DNA of 64,000 bases from Pseudomonas yamanorum (GTDB lineage: Bacteria > Pseudomonadota > Gammaproteobacteria > Pseudomonadales > Pseudomonadaceae). The stretch spans positions 1 to 64,000 of the forward strand of contig NZ_JACARE010000053.1 of the NCBI RefSeq assembly GCF_013386765.1, written 5' to 3'. A program made the translations under genes and the position numbers. Shown one piece after another: positions 1-9,184 of the stretch; positions within the stretch are counted from its first letter, which is position 1; every line of letters starts with the position of its first letter. The notes below the pieces were generated by a model, which was not told the origin of the DNA, searched no databases, and saw only the letters and a list, made by a program, of their open reading frames with translations.

Positions 1-290
1 CTTTTGATCTTGATCTTAGGCGCCCCGTTAAACCACGCTGGCCGAACGCAGGTAGTACGGAGCGGGTAAACCGGCAGGACGCCGGTTTAGCCGCGACGGG
101 GCAGGGACGCCCCGTCGCGGCGGCCCGCTTCGTGCTACCGGAGAGAGGGCACACCGAGCCTGAGCGAGGTGCCGAGTGGTGGGGCAAGAGCGTTTTGCTT
201 ACTTTTGCGCTGTTCAAAAGTGAGCCGCCGTAAGGGCGGAACCCATAGCGGCCCTGACCGCAGCAACGGATATACACACCAACCAATCCC
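1..290. repeat. Structured intergenic repeat with nested hairpins
   Basis: No convincing gene lies here. Bases 51-66 and 124-139 are inverted copies (14 of 16 positions pair). They enclose two perfect hairpins: 67-75 with 81-89 (9 bp) and 91-102 with 109-120 (12 bp), giving a cloverleaf-like three-way junction. Further short stems lie at 148-152/169-173, 201-207/215-221 and 225-229/235-239. The stretch resembles an intergenic family I recall from fluorescent pseudomonads; that is memory, not a search. The true left border may lie outside the window. Confidence 0.6.
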
Positions 291-385
291 CCATCCCAAG
301 ATGGCAAGATGAACCGGACTCAGGTTAACTACTCTATGAGTAATGGTTTCACCGACCTTGCACGTCGGTTCATCAAGGTCACCGA

Positions 386-2044
386 ATGGACAAATACACC
401 CCCCACACCTGGCAGCCCCACGAACGCCCGAGCCTGCCGGGCTCGCCGTCGACGCCGCTGCATTCCACCCGCAAGCGCTGGGCCTACGCCCTGGTCGGCG
501 TGCTGGTGGCAATCACCGGGGGCCTCGGCAACTCGCTGGTGATCGCCAACCTGGTGTACCTGCAAGGCGCCTTGGGCGCCACCACCGCAGAAATGGCCTG
601 GCTCCCCGCCGCCTACGTGATGACCAACGTCTCGATGAACCTGCTGCTGGTGAAGTTCCGCCAGCAATTCGGCCTGCGGGCCTTCACCGAAGTGTTCCTT
701 GTGCTCTACGCCCTGGTCACCTTCGGCCATCTGTTCGTCAACGACCTCAGCTCCGCCATCGCCGTACGGGCCGCCCACGGCATGGTCGGCGCCGCCCTCA
801 GTTCCCTGGGCCTGTACTACATGATCCAGGCCTTCCCCGCAAAATGGCGGATGAAGGCGTTGGTACTCGGCCTGGGCACCGCGCAACTGGCTTTGCCCCT
901 GGCCCGACTGTTCTCCGAAGACCTGCTGCAAATCGCCGAATGGCGCGGCCTGTATCTGTTCGAACTGGGCATGGCCCTGACCTGCCTGGGCTGTGTGTTC
1001 CTGCTCAAGCTGCCTCCGGGCGACCGCTTCAAGACCTTCGAAAAACTCGACTTCCTCACCTTCGCGATCCTCGCCACCGGCGTCGCCTTGCTCTGCGCCG
1101 TGCTGTCCCTGGGCCGAATCGACTGGTGGCTGGAGGCGCCGTGGATCGGTATCGCCTCGGCCTGCTCGCTGGTGCTGATCATGGCCGGCCTGGCCATCGA
1201 GCATAACCGCGCCAACCCGTTGCTGATGACCCGCTGGCTGGGCAGCGGGGCGATGATCCGCCTGGCGCTGGCGGTGATCCTGATTCGCATGGTGCTCTCG
1301 GAGCAGTCCACCGGCGCCGTGGGCTTCATGCAGATGCTGAACATGAGCAACGAGCAGATGCGCACGCTGTATTGGGTGATGCTGGCGGGGGCGATTGCCG
1401 GCCTGGCCGTCAGCGCGCTGACCATCAACCCCTCGCACTTGCTGATGCCGCTGATCATCTCCCTGGCCTTCATGGCCACAGGCTCGGTGATGGACAGTTT
1501 CTCCAGCAACCTCACGCGCCCGCAAAACATGTACATCAGCCAGTTCCTGCTAGGCTTTGGCGGCACGTTTTTCCTCGGGCCGACCATGGTGTTGGGCACG
1601 AAAAACGTGCTGACCAACCCCAGGAACCTGGTGAGCTTCTCGGTGCTGTTCGGGATCTGCCAGAACCTCGGCGGCCTGATCGGCGCGGCATTGCTGGGCA
1701 CGTTCCAGATCGTGCGGGAGAAATTCCATTCCAGCATGATCGTCGAACACCTGACCTTGCTCGACCCGCGCGTGGCGGCGCGGGTGGCCAGCGGCGGCTC
1801 GGCCTATGGCGGGGTGATTGCCGACCCCGAGTTGCGTAACCTGGTGGGCATTCGCAGCCTGGCCACGGCGGCCACCCGTGAGGCGAATGTGATGGCCTAT
1901 AACGATGTGTTCATGCTGATCGCGATCATCGCCATCCTCACCATGATCTGGATTTTTATCCGCAGCCTCTGGCTGATGAGTACCACTAAAGCTGCCGCCA
2001 GCGCAGCGCCTTCCGTTCAACCCAGCGGCGCACTTTCTTCATGA
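386..2044 (+). CDS. MFS drug efflux transporter, DHA2 (EmrB-like) type
   Basis: This 552-residue inner-membrane protein has the hydrophobic pattern of a 14-helix DHA2 major facilitator. After a polar N-terminus of about 30 residues, the first helix begins near residue 31 (WAYALVGVLVAITGGLG), and helices recur to near residue 535. The length suits the EmrB branch. The stop overlaps the start of the next gene in ATGA, so the two are translationally coupled and probably form an H+-driven pump with the HlyD-type adaptor. The start is the ATG preceded by AAGG at 376-379. Substrate cannot be read from the sequence; no regulator gene is in view upstream. Confidence 0.88.
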   Translation: MDKYTPHTWQPHERPSLPGSPSTPLHSTRKRWAYALVGVLVAITGGLGNSLVIANLVYLQGALGATTAEMAWLPAAYVMTNVSMNLLLVKFRQQFGLRAFTEVFLVLYALVTFGHLFVNDLSSAIAVRAAHGMVGAALSSLGLYYMIQAFPAKWRMKALVLGLGTAQLALPLARLFSEDLLQIAEWRGLYLFELGMALTCLGCVFLLKLPPGDRFKTFEKLDFLTFAILATGVALLCAVLSLGRIDWWLEAPWIGIASACSLVLIMAGLAIEHNRANPLLMTRWLGSGAMIRLALAVILIRMVLSEQSTGAVGFMQMLNMSNEQMRTLYWVMLAGAIAGLAVSALTINPSHLLMPLIISLAFMATGSVMDSFSSNLTRPQNMYISQFLLGFGGTFFLGPTMVLGTKNVLTNPRNLVSFSVLFGICQNLGGLIGAALLGTFQIVREKFHSSMIVEHLTLLDPRVAARVASGGSAYGGVIADPELRNLVGIRSLATAATREANVMAYNDVFMLIAIIAILTMIWIFIRSLWLMSTTKAAASAAPSVQPSGALSS

Positions 2045-3186
2045 CCGAACCGACGACGACTACCACCAACGCCATCGCTTCCACGCCGGAAGGCACCGCG
2101 CCACCGAGCATGCCGGCCACCGAACCCCGCTCGTTGCGGGTGCGCATCATCTCTTCCATGGGCTTTGCCGCGATTGCGATTGTCGGCGTGCTGATTGTGC
2201 TCTACGCCTGGCAGTTGCCGCCTTTCAGCAGCGCTGTGGAAACCACCGAGAACGCCCTGGTGCGTGGCCAGGTGACGATCATCGGGCCGCAGCTCAGCGG
2301 CTACGTGTATGAAGTGCCGGTGACGGACTTCCAGTACGTCAAGGCCGGGGATTTACTGGTGCGCCTCGATGACCGCATCTACAAGCAGCGCCTCGACCAG
2401 GCCCTGGCGCAACTGGCGGTGCAGCAGGCGTCGCTGGCCAATGTGGTGCAGCAACGCAACAGTGCCGAGGCGACCATCAAGCTGCGCCAGGCCGCCTTGA
2501 TGGACAGCCAGGCCCAGGCCCGCAAGAGCACCGCAGATTTGCGCCGCAACGAAGAGTTGATCAGCGACGGTTCGGTGTCCAGGCGCGAGCTGGACGTGAC
2601 CCGCGCCGCCAACGCGCAGACCATTGCCGCCGTGGCCCAGGCCCAGGCCAACCTGGAAATCGCCCGGCAGGATTTGCAGACGGTGATCGTCAATCGTGGT
2701 TCGCTGGAAGCGGCGGTGGCCAGTGCCGATGCGGCGGTGGAACTGGCGCGTATCGACCTGTCGAACACCCGGATCATCGCCCCGCGTGACGGGCAACTGG
2801 GGCAGATTGGCGTGCGCCTCGGGGCCTACGTCAACAGCGGTGCGCAGTTGATGGCGCTGGTGCCGAACCAGCTGTGGGTGATCGCCAACATGAAAGAAAC
2901 CCAGATGGACAACGTGCAGGTAGGCCAGCCGGTGACCTTCACCGTGGATGCCCTGGACCACCGCAAGTTTCATGGCACGGTGCAGCGTGTTTCGCCAGCG
3001 ACCGGTTCCGAGTTCAGCTTGTTGCAGGCGGATAACGCGACCGGCAACTTCGTGAAGATCGCCCAGCGGGTGCCGGTGCGGATCACCGTGGACCCGGGCC
3101 AGGAACAGAGTGAGCGGCTGCGGCCGGGGTTGTCGGTGGTGGTGAGTATCGACACGGCGGGGCGCCTGAAAAACACCCCGCCCTGA
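2041..3186 (+). CDS. HlyD/EmrA-family periplasmic adaptor
   Basis: A 381-residue membrane-fusion protein. A Pro/Thr-rich cytoplasmic start is followed by one transmembrane segment near residues 38-60. A lipoyl/barrel-sandwich half follows (VTIIGPQLSGYVYEVPV), then a long Ala/Gln-rich coiled coil at about residues 115-235, the second lipoyl half (IIAPRDGQLGQIGVRLGAYV) and a beta-barrel. It starts inside the stop codon of the MFS gene. It should link that permease to an outer-membrane channel; no such channel gene is adjacent, so it probably uses a TolC/OprM-type protein encoded elsewhere. Confidence 0.88.
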   Translation: MTEPTTTTTNAIASTPEGTAPPSMPATEPRSLRVRIISSMGFAAIAIVGVLIVLYAWQLPPFSSAVETTENALVRGQVTIIGPQLSGYVYEVPVTDFQYVKAGDLLVRLDDRIYKQRLDQALAQLAVQQASLANVVQQRNSAEATIKLRQAALMDSQAQARKSTADLRRNEELISDGSVSRRELDVTRAANAQTIAAVAQAQANLEIARQDLQTVIVNRGSLEAAVASADAAVELARIDLSNTRIIAPRDGQLGQIGVRLGAYVNSGAQLMALVPNQLWVIANMKETQMDNVQVGQPVTFTVDALDHRKFHGTVQRVSPATGSEFSLLQADNATGNFVKIAQRVPVRITVDPGQEQSERLRPGLSVVVSIDTAGRLKNTPP

Positions 3187-3220
3187 CACACCGCAAGTCT
3201 CCATTGTGGAATGCAATCAA

Positions 3221-3308
3221 TGTAGGAGCTGGCTTGCCTGCGATAGCATCACCTCGGTGTGCCTGAAAGACCGAGTTGCCTGCATCGCAGGCAAGCCAGC
3301 TCCCACAT
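3221..3308. repeat. Inverted REP pair (BIME-like)
   Basis: Two facing REP sequences, TGTAGGAGCTGGCTTGCCTG at the left and its near complement ending CCAGCTCCCACA at the right, with a short spacer that itself contains CACCTCGGTG. It sits between the converging HlyD-type gene and galM-like gene and could act as an mRNA 3' stabiliser. Confidence 0.85.
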
Positions 3309-3321
3309 GGGTTTTGTGTGG

Positions 3322-4182
3322 TTAGAGAGGGTTGTATTGCAGGCTGAAACCCAGCTCTGCCGACTGGCCTTGCTCCAACAACTTCAACCCCGGCCTGCCC
3401 GGCAGGTGATGGGCATTCACCGGATGACTCACCGGTTCGAAGCAGAAAAAGTCCAACCCCGGCGGGCAGTACAGCAGGAAGTAGTCGCTGCCGGTGGCCT
3501 GGCATTCCAGGGTGTAACCCAGCTGCGGCTGCTGGATCAGGCAACGCCCGTCCCATTGGCAAAAACCATTGTCCACCAGCGCCTCGGGTAGCGATTTCAG
3601 CTGCTGAAAATCCCACTCGGCGGGCACGGCAGCCAGGCCCGTCGGCAGTTTCGTTGCATCACTCATCCACACCTGCGAAGCCTTGGCCTGCAACCGCGTG
3701 CCCGGCCTGCGTGGTAGATACGGATGCAACCCCAGCCCATGCCACGCCGCCTGCTCCGCCAGATGGGTGACCCGCAGGCTGATGCTCAACCTGCCGTCCT
3801 TCAACTGAAAACGCTGCTCGGCGCGATAGGCAAACGGTGTGGTGCTGTCCAGTTGCAGCAGCACCTCGTCTGCCGACTGGCTGATGACCTGCCATGCCTG
3901 TTGCCAGGCGCTGCCATGAATTGGCAGTGGGTCGAGCGGGCTGTTGGCTTCAAGGGCCAGCCATCCGGAGGGATTATTGAAGCCACCCTCGGCAATCCGG
4001 TTCGACCAGGGCGCCAGCGGGAAACACCCCAGCTTGCCCGGCAGGCCGCTGGCCAAGGCTGGTTCATCAGTGTGGCGCAGCAAGGGTTGGCCGCTGCTGC
4101 GTACTGTCCAGTTGACGATACTCCCACCCAACTCCGGTGAGAGCGTCAGGCGGGTGAGGTTATCTTCGAGTTCAAGCATCAT
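3322..4182 (-). CDS. Aldose 1-epimerase family protein
   Basis: A 286-residue protein of the GalM/YeaD mutarotase fold. It shows the substrate-pocket residues of the family: NRI near residue 60, a histidine in IHGSAWQ, a second in GLGLHPYL, and a C-terminal glutamate in FEPVSH. It likely interconverts anomers of a sugar or sugar acid. I place the start at the ATG-ATG pair at 4182/4179, because the reading frame further upstream runs through the 18-bp repeat array and encodes only repeated LLWQGS. It follows the uronate TRAP operon in the same direction after a 268-bp repeat-filled gap, so a role with uronates is plausible but not shown. Confidence 0.8.
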   Translation of the reverse strand: MMLELEDNLTRLTLSPELGGSIVNWTVRSSGQPLLRHTDEPALASGLPGKLGCFPLAPWSNRIAEGGFNNPSGWLALEANSPLDPLPIHGSAWQQAWQVISQSADEVLLQLDSTTPFAYRAEQRFQLKDGRLSISLRVTHLAEQAAWHGLGLHPYLPRRPGTRLQAKASQVWMSDATKLPTGLAAVPAEWDFQQLKSLPEALVDNGFCQWDGRCLIQQPQLGYTLECQATGSDYFLLYCPPGLDFFCFEPVSHPVNAHHLPGRPGLKLLEQGQSAELGFSLQYNPL

Positions 4183-4219
4183 GAGTGTCAGCAGACCTAT
4201 TGGATGATGAATGCTTCTG

Positions 4220-4440
4220 TGGTGAGGGGGGCTTGTTGCGGTGAGGGGAGCTTGCTGTGGCGAGGGAGCTTGCTCCCGCTGGAGTGCGCAGCGCTCCCAA
4301 GATTTTGGGGCCGCTGCGCAGCCCAGCGGGAGCAAGCTCCCTTGCCACAACAAGCTCCCTTGCCACAACAAGCTCCCTTGCCACAACAAGCTCCCTTGCC
4401 ACAGCAGCTCCCTCATCACAACCGCTCCCTCGCCACACGC
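4220..4440. repeat. Symmetric repeat array: 18-bp tandem units flanking a hairpin core
   Basis: A palindromic core (GCTCCCGCTGG at 4275-4285 pairing with CCAGCGGGAGC) is flanked on the left by degenerate units of the GGCGAGGGAGCTTGCT type. On the right are four near-perfect 18-bp copies of CAAGCTCCCTTGCCACAA at 4333-4404, followed by two degraded copies. Left and right units are inverse complements, so the whole array is an inverted repeat. It keeps several frames open by chance. A related array lies at 9190-9415. Confidence 0.85.
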
Positions 4441-4450
4441 AGTGTGGGGG

Positions 4451-5731
4451 TTACAGCACCAACCCAGGCAACCACAACGATAACGCCGGAATGTAGGTCA
4501 CGGCCATCAGCACCAAAAACAGCACGCCATAAAACGGCAGCAGCGCCTTCACGGTTTTCTCGATGCTGACCTTGCCCACCGCCGCCCCTACAAACAGCAC
4601 CGCGCCCACCGGCGGGGTGATCAGGCCGATGCCGAGGTTCACCAGCATGATCATGCCGAAGTGCACCGGGTCGACGCCAATGCCCAGGACCACCGGCAGC
4701 AAAATCGGCGTGAGGATCAGAATCAGCGGCGCCATGTCCATCACCGTGCCCAGCAACAACAGCATGGCGTTGATGCACATCAGGATCACGTAGCGGTTGT
4801 CTGACAGGGTCAGGAACATCGTGGTGATCTTCGCCGGGATCTGCATCAGGGTCATGATGTAGCCGAAGCTGGCGGCGAACGCGATCAGGATCATCACGAT
4901 GGAAATCGTGCGCACCGTGCGGTGCATCAGTTTGGGCAGTTCGCTCCACTTGTAGTCACGGTAGATGAACATGGTCACGAAGAAGGCCCACAGCACCGCA
5001 ATCGCCGCCGACTCGGTGGCGGTGAAGATGCCCGACAGAATCCCGCCGAGGATGATCACCATCGCCATCAAGCCCCACAGGGCGTCGGCGCAGATTTTCA
5101 GTGCCTGTTTCAGGGGAATCACTTCGCCCTTGGGGTAGTTGCGCTTTTTCGCGAAGATCAGGCACAGCACCATCAGGCAGGCGCTCATCAGCAGGCCCGG
5201 AACCACGCCGGCCATGAACAGCGAGGCGATGGACACCGTGCCGCCGGCCGCCAGGGAGTAGAGCACCGAGTTGTGGCTGGGTGGCGTCAGCAAGGCTTGC
5301 ACCGAGCCGCTCACGGTGACGGCGGTGGCGAATTCACGGGGATACCCCTGGCGTTCCATTTCCGGAATCAGCACCGAACCCACGGAGGCGGTATCGGCCA
5401 CCGACGAGCCGGAGATCGCCCCGAAAAACGTCGAGGCCATGATGTTCACCAGGGACAAACCACCGCGCACAAACCCCACCAGCACCCCGGCAAACGCCAC
5501 CAGCCGGCGGGACATGCCGCCCTCGGCCATGATCGCCCCGGCCAGCACGAAGAACGGGATCGCCATCAGCGAAAACTTGTTCACCCCGCCGGCCACCTGA
5601 ATCATCAGGGCCTGGAACGGAATGTCGATCCACCATGCGCCGATCAGCGCAGAAAGCCCCAGGGCGTAGGCCACCGGCATGCCGATCAGGATCAAGGCGA
5701 TAAAGCTGCCCAACAGAATCAATGCGTCCAT
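4451..5731 (-). CDS. TRAP transporter large permease (DctM/SiaM-like)
   Basis: A 426-residue inner-membrane protein with about 12 hydrophobic segments, matching the usual DctM length of about 425. Family features include the start MDALILLGSFIALILIGMPVAYALG, the scoop-like repeats and PPVGAVLFVG near residue 380. It forms the Na+-coupled channel part of a TRAP carrier with the DctQ-type gene, whose stop codon directly abuts this ATG. The neighbouring uronate dehydrogenase and lactonase indicate uronate or aldarate as the substrate. Stop lies just after a repeat array that probably ends or stabilises the operon mRNA. Confidence 0.93.
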   Translation of the reverse strand: MDALILLGSFIALILIGMPVAYALGLSALIGAWWIDIPFQALMIQVAGGVNKFSLMAIPFFVLAGAIMAEGGMSRRLVAFAGVLVGFVRGGLSLVNIMASTFFGAISGSSVADTASVGSVLIPEMERQGYPREFATAVTVSGSVQALLTPPSHNSVLYSLAAGGTVSIASLFMAGVVPGLLMSACLMVLCLIFAKKRNYPKGEVIPLKQALKICADALWGLMAMVIILGGILSGIFTATESAAIAVLWAFFVTMFIYRDYKWSELPKLMHRTVRTISIVMILIAFAASFGYIMTLMQIPAKITTMFLTLSDNRYVILMCINAMLLLLGTVMDMAPLILILTPILLPVVLGIGVDPVHFGMIMLVNLGIGLITPPVGAVLFVGAAVGKVSIEKTVKALLPFYGVLFLVLMAVTYIPALSLWLPGLVL

Positions 5732-6259
5732 TCAGGCAGCCCCTTCACTTTCTTCAACCAGGTCGAAGCGCACGACCCGCCGGTTGCTCTGGTCACCGAG
5801 CAGGAGTTTTTCCAGCACAAAAATCAGCGTCAGCAAGCCGCCAACCGGGATTGGCATATAGGTGATGCCCACCCGCAAGGTCGGCATGGCGCTCATGAAC
5901 TGGTTCCAGGTGGACAGGCACAGCTTGGTGCCCCAGATCGCCATGAACAGGCAGATGGTGCCCATCAACAATTGCGAGACGATACCCACGACTTTGCGTT
6001 GGTCCGGCGGCAGGCGGTCGGTGACCATGGCCACCGACATGTGCGCCCCGGCGCGGTAACTGGCGGCGGCGCCGACAAAGGTGAACACCAGCATCAGCAG
6101 GATGGCAGTGGGCTCGGGCCAGCTGGAGCCGGTGCCGAGGACATAGCGGGCGAAGATGCCCCAGGGGATGATCAGGGCGACACCGAGGACGGCGAGGCCG
6201 GCGACCCAGATGCAGCTCATGTAGATGCGGTCGTTGATGCGCAGCAGTAAATTCTTCAT
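5732..6259 (-). CDS. TRAP transporter small permease (DctQ-like)
   Basis: A 175-residue protein with four predicted membrane helices (around residues 15-40, 50-70, 90-110 and 135-155), as in DctQ/SiaQ. I prefer the ATG at 6259 because GGTGA lies just upstream; a GTG at 6268 is an alternative that adds three residues. It abuts the large permease gene and follows the DctP-type binding protein after 67 bp. It should pair with the large subunit in the inner membrane for uronate uptake. Confidence 0.9.
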   Translation of the reverse strand: MKNLLLRINDRIYMSCIWVAGLAVLGVALIIPWGIFARYVLGTGSSWPEPTAILLMLVFTFVGAAASYRAGAHMSVAMVTDRLPPDQRKVVGIVSQLLMGTICLFMAIWGTKLCLSTWNQFMSAMPTLRVGITYMPIPVGGLLTLIFVLEKLLLGDQSNRRVVRFDLVEESEGAA

Positions 6260-6326
6260 GGCGTTCACCGTGACCGGGCGCGTCGGTACTGACCGCGCCG
6301 GGCCTTGTCTATAAGGGGAGGGCGGA

Positions 6327-7298
6327 TTACTCGACGGCTTCGATGCGCTTGATCAGGTCGGCGTAAGGTGCGCCGTACTTGTCGCGGATCGAGGCGGTGG
6401 CCTCATAGAACGGTTTTTTGTCGATGTCGATGAACTCCACGCCGGCGGCCTTGAGCTTGGCTTCACTGCTGGCGGACTTGGCGTCCCACAGTTCACGCTC
6501 CTGGATCTGCGCGGCCTTGGCGGTGTTTTTCACCAGCACCTGTTGCTCCGGGGTGAGCTTGTTCCAAGTGATTTTCGACATCACGATGGGCTCGGGCAGG
6601 ATCAGGTGGCCGGTGAGGCTGTAGAACTTGGCGTTCTGGTAGTGGTTGTGTTCCAGCAGGGTGGGCGGGTTGTTTTCCGCGCCGTCGATCACGCCGGTCT
6701 GCAGGGCGCTGAAGATCTCGCCGGTGTCCATGGCAATGCCGTTGCCGCCCATGGCGTTGATGGTTTCGATGAAGATCGGGTTGCCCTGCACGCGGATCTT
6801 CATGCCTTTGAGGTCTTCGATCTTGCGCACCGGTTTCTTGGTGTAGATGTTGCGCGTGCCGCCGTCCATCCAGGCGAGGGCCACCAGGTTGAATTCCGAG
6901 TCGGTGATCTTGGCGAGGATTTCATCGCCGATCTCGCCGTCGATGACCTTGCGCATGTGCACCTGGTCACGGAACACGAACGGCATGTTGAACACGTTCA
7001 CGTCCGGCACCACCGGCCCGACGATGCCGAGGCTGACCCGGGCCATCTGGATCGCGCCGACCTGGGCCTGCTCGACCACTTCCTTTTCCGAGCCCAGCAC
7101 GCCGCCGGGGAACATCTTGAAGGTCAGGCCGCCCTTGCTTTCGGCGACCAGGGTTTTGCCCAGTTGCTCTTCGGCGACAACGGTGGGGTAGCCGGCGGGG
7201 TGGATGTCGGCGAATTTGATTTCCAGCGCGTGGGCGGCGCCGGCGAACACGAAGGTGAAGGGGAGTGCAGCAAGGAGCAAGGTGCGTTTGAAGTCCAT
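6327..7298 (-). CDS. TRAP transporter solute-binding protein (DctP family)
   Basis: A 323-residue periplasmic binding protein. The signal peptide MDFKRTLLLAALPFTFVFAGAAHA is followed by the mature start LEIKFADIHPAGYP. The conserved carboxylate-binding arginine is in MKIRVQGNP, and the family motif ALQTGVIDGAENNPP is present. The start at 7298 has GGAGAG upstream; the frame is open further but that extension would put the signal peptide inside the protein. Its place between the permeases and the lactonase/uronate dehydrogenase genes suggests it captures D-glucuronate or D-galacturonate, or the derived aldarate. Confidence 0.92.
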   Translation of the reverse strand: MDFKRTLLLAALPFTFVFAGAAHALEIKFADIHPAGYPTVVAEEQLGKTLVAESKGGLTFKMFPGGVLGSEKEVVEQAQVGAIQMARVSLGIVGPVVPDVNVFNMPFVFRDQVHMRKVIDGEIGDEILAKITDSEFNLVALAWMDGGTRNIYTKKPVRKIEDLKGMKIRVQGNPIFIETINAMGGNGIAMDTGEIFSALQTGVIDGAENNPPTLLEHNHYQNAKFYSLTGHLILPEPIVMSKITWNKLTPEQQVLVKNTAKAAQIQERELWDAKSASSEAKLKAAGVEFIDIDKKPFYEATASIRDKYGAPYADLIKRIEAVE

Positions 7299-7349
7299 GG
7301 GGTGTCTCTCCAGTCTTGTTATTGTTTTATTCAAGGCACAGCGATGCAG

Positions 7350-8225
7350 CTAGAGGATGAAGGTGGGCTCCGGCAATCCGGTAACCCCGGGGTTGAGGGC
7401 AAACACGCCACCGGCCAGCGACTGGACACTGTGATCGTCACGGATCGAGGTGACGAACAAAGTGTCCAGGCGGCTGCCACCGAAGGCGCACATGGTGGGC
7501 TTTTTCACCGGCACGGCCAGTGAGCGGTCGAGGCGGCCATCGGGGGTAAAACGGTGGACCAGCCCGGCATCGTTGGCGCAGATCCAGTAGCAGCCTTCGG
7601 CATCCACGGCGGCACCGTCGGGGCGGCCGAGGAACTGGTGCATGTCCACAAACAGCCGGCGATTGGACGGCGTGCCGCTGTCGATGTCGTAGTCGAAGGC
7701 CCAGACCTGCTGGATCAGCGGGTGTGAATCCGAAAGGTACATCGTGCGCCCGTCGGGGCTGAAGGCCAGGCCGTTGGGCGTGATGAAACCGTTGAGTGCG
7801 GTGTGCACGGGTTGCCCGGTTTCATAGCGATACAGCGCGCCCTCGGCAGCATTGGCGCCCATGTTCAGCACCATGCTGCCGGCCCAGAACCGGCCCTGGC
7901 GATCACAGCGACCGTCGTTCAGGCGCATGTCCGGGAGGGCGTGCTCGACGCTGGCCAAAAGCCTGGTGTCGAGCCTGCCGTCGTTATGGGGCGTGAGCTG
8001 GAAAAAACCGGTTTCCATGCCCGCGACCCAACTGCCGGCGCGGGTACGCGCAATGCAGGCCAGCATCTGCGGGGTTTTCCAGGCCTGCACCTGGCCGCTG
8101 GCAGCGCTCCAGCGCTGCAGCTCGGCGTTGGGAATATCCACCCAGTACAGGGCGTTTTCCTCGGGCACCCATACCGGGCATTCACCCACGGCATTGCGGG
8201 CGTCGACAATCAGTTCTGCTTGCAT
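7350..8225 (-). CDS. SMP-30/gluconolactonase family lactonase
   Basis: A six-bladed beta-propeller hydrolase of 291 residues. Metal-site residues of the SMP-30/regucalcin family are visible: Glu in VGECPVW near residue 14, Asn in LNDGRCDRQGRFWAG, Asn in FITPNGLAFSPDG and Asp in MYLSDSHP. Next to uronate dehydrogenase it most likely opens the aldarolactone (galactaro- or glucaro-lactone) formed by that enzyme. ATG at 8225 and GTG at 8231 are both possible starts; AAGGGA lies upstream of both. It lies 30 bp downstream of the dehydrogenase gene in the same operon. Confidence 0.87.
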   Translation of the reverse strand: MQAELIVDARNAVGECPVWVPEENALYWVDIPNAELQRWSAASGQVQAWKTPQMLACIARTRAGSWVAGMETGFFQLTPHNDGRLDTRLLASVEHALPDMRLNDGRCDRQGRFWAGSMVLNMGANAAEGALYRYETGQPVHTALNGFITPNGLAFSPDGRTMYLSDSHPLIQQVWAFDYDIDSGTPSNRRLFVDMHQFLGRPDGAAVDAEGCYWICANDAGLVHRFTPDGRLDRSLAVPVKKPTMCAFGGSRLDTLFVTSIRDDHSVQSLAGGVFALNPGVTGLPEPTFIL

Positions 8226-8255
8226 GGCCACTCATTCCCTTGGGTTGGTCTGTGG

Positions 8256-9077
8256 TCAGTCACCGAACGGGCCGGCGGCACAAAACGCGCCGCCCTGGTA
8301 CACCCGCGCCGGGTCGTCGGCAGCGGGCATCGGTTGGGCTTCCACCTGTTTGCGGAACACTTCGGAGGTGTCCCGCGGCGTGAAGCCCAGGTGCGCGGCG
8401 AAGCGGTTGTCCCACCACACATCGAGGTTATCCGACATGCCGTAGACCACGGTGTGGCCGACGTTTGGGGTGTACAGCGCGCGTTCGAGCAGTTGGGTCA
8501 GGTCATCGAAGCTCAGCCAGGTGTGCATCATCCGGCGGTTCTGCGGTTCCGGGAACGAAGAGCCAATGCGGATGCTGACGGTCTCGATGCCGTAGCGGTC
8601 GAAGTAGAAACTGGCCATGTCCTCGCCATAGGATTTGGACAGGCCGTAGTAGCTGTCCGGGCGGCGCGGGGAGTGGGCGTCGAGGGCTTCGTCCTGTTTG
8701 TAGAAGCCGATGACGTGGTTGGAACTGGCGAAGATCACCCGCTTGACCCCATGACGGCGGGCAGCCTCATAGATGTGGAAGATCCCGCAGATATTCGCCC
8801 CCAGCACTTCCTCGAAGGAACGCTCCACCGACACGCCGCCGAAATGCAGGATTGCGTCGACGCCTTCCACCAGGTGGTGCACCGCTTGTTTGTCGGAAAG
8901 ATCGCAGGGCAATACTTCTTCGGCCTCATCCTTGGCCGGGGCCATGTTGGCAATGTCCGACAGGCGCAGCACCTTGGCGTAAGGGCGCAGGCGTTCGCGC
9001 AGGACTTTGCCCAGGCCACCGGCGGCGCCAGTGAGCAGCAGGCGGTTGAACGGGGTAGGAGCGTTTGTGGTGGTCAT
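8256..9077 (-). CDS. udh: Uronate dehydrogenase (NAD-dependent)
   Basis: A 273-residue short-chain (extended-type) dehydrogenase. It has the Rossmann motif LLLTGAAGGLGKVL near residue 13, the catalytic YxxxK as YYGLSKSYGEDMA near residue 144, and the sequence IRIGSSFPEPQNRRMMHTWLS, which I associate with bacterial Udh. Udh oxidises D-glucuronate or D-galacturonate to the aldarolactone with NAD+. The lactonase, TRAP genes and OprD porin around it fit that pathway. The later steps (aldarate dehydratase and so on) are not in the window. A 13-bp motif shared with the oprD promoter lies at 9100-9112. Confidence 0.88.
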   Translation of the reverse strand: MTTTNAPTPFNRLLLTGAAGGLGKVLRERLRPYAKVLRLSDIANMAPAKDEAEEVLPCDLSDKQAVHHLVEGVDAILHFGGVSVERSFEEVLGANICGIFHIYEAARRHGVKRVIFASSNHVIGFYKQDEALDAHSPRRPDSYYGLSKSYGEDMASFYFDRYGIETVSIRIGSSFPEPQNRRMMHTWLSFDDLTQLLERALYTPNVGHTVVYGMSDNLDVWWDNRFAAHLGFTPRDTSEVFRKQVEAQPMPAADDPARVYQGGAFCAAGPFGD

Positions 9078-9099
9078 GGTGGTCCCGTTATTGTTGTAG

Positions 9100-9112
9100 G
9101 TTGTCGTATGAC
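9100..9112. promoter_or_regulatory. Candidate GntR-type operator upstream of udh
   Basis: GTTGTCGTATGAC differs at only two positions from the perfect dyad GTTGTCGTACAAC that precedes the OprD porin gene. It lies 23-35 bp before the udh start. The TTGT-N3-ACAA shape fits FadR/UxuR-type GntR operators. No GntR gene is in the window. Confidence 0.5.
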
Positions 9113-9184
9113 TAGTCCGAAGTATCGTTAGGGTTTCCTGTACTTGTCAACGCGCTATTGGTCGAAGTTGGTTGAGGTTCATCG

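Noticed and set aside
4333..4404. CRISPR array
   Set aside because: The 18-bp units are directly adjacent with no unique spacers, and there are no cas genes.
4204..4569. Long open frames with repeated residues (such as LPCHNK and LLWQGS) across the repeat arrays at 4.3 and 9.3 kb
   Set aside because: They exist because an 18-bp unit is a multiple of three and has no stop codon in several frames; no ribosome site or family features.
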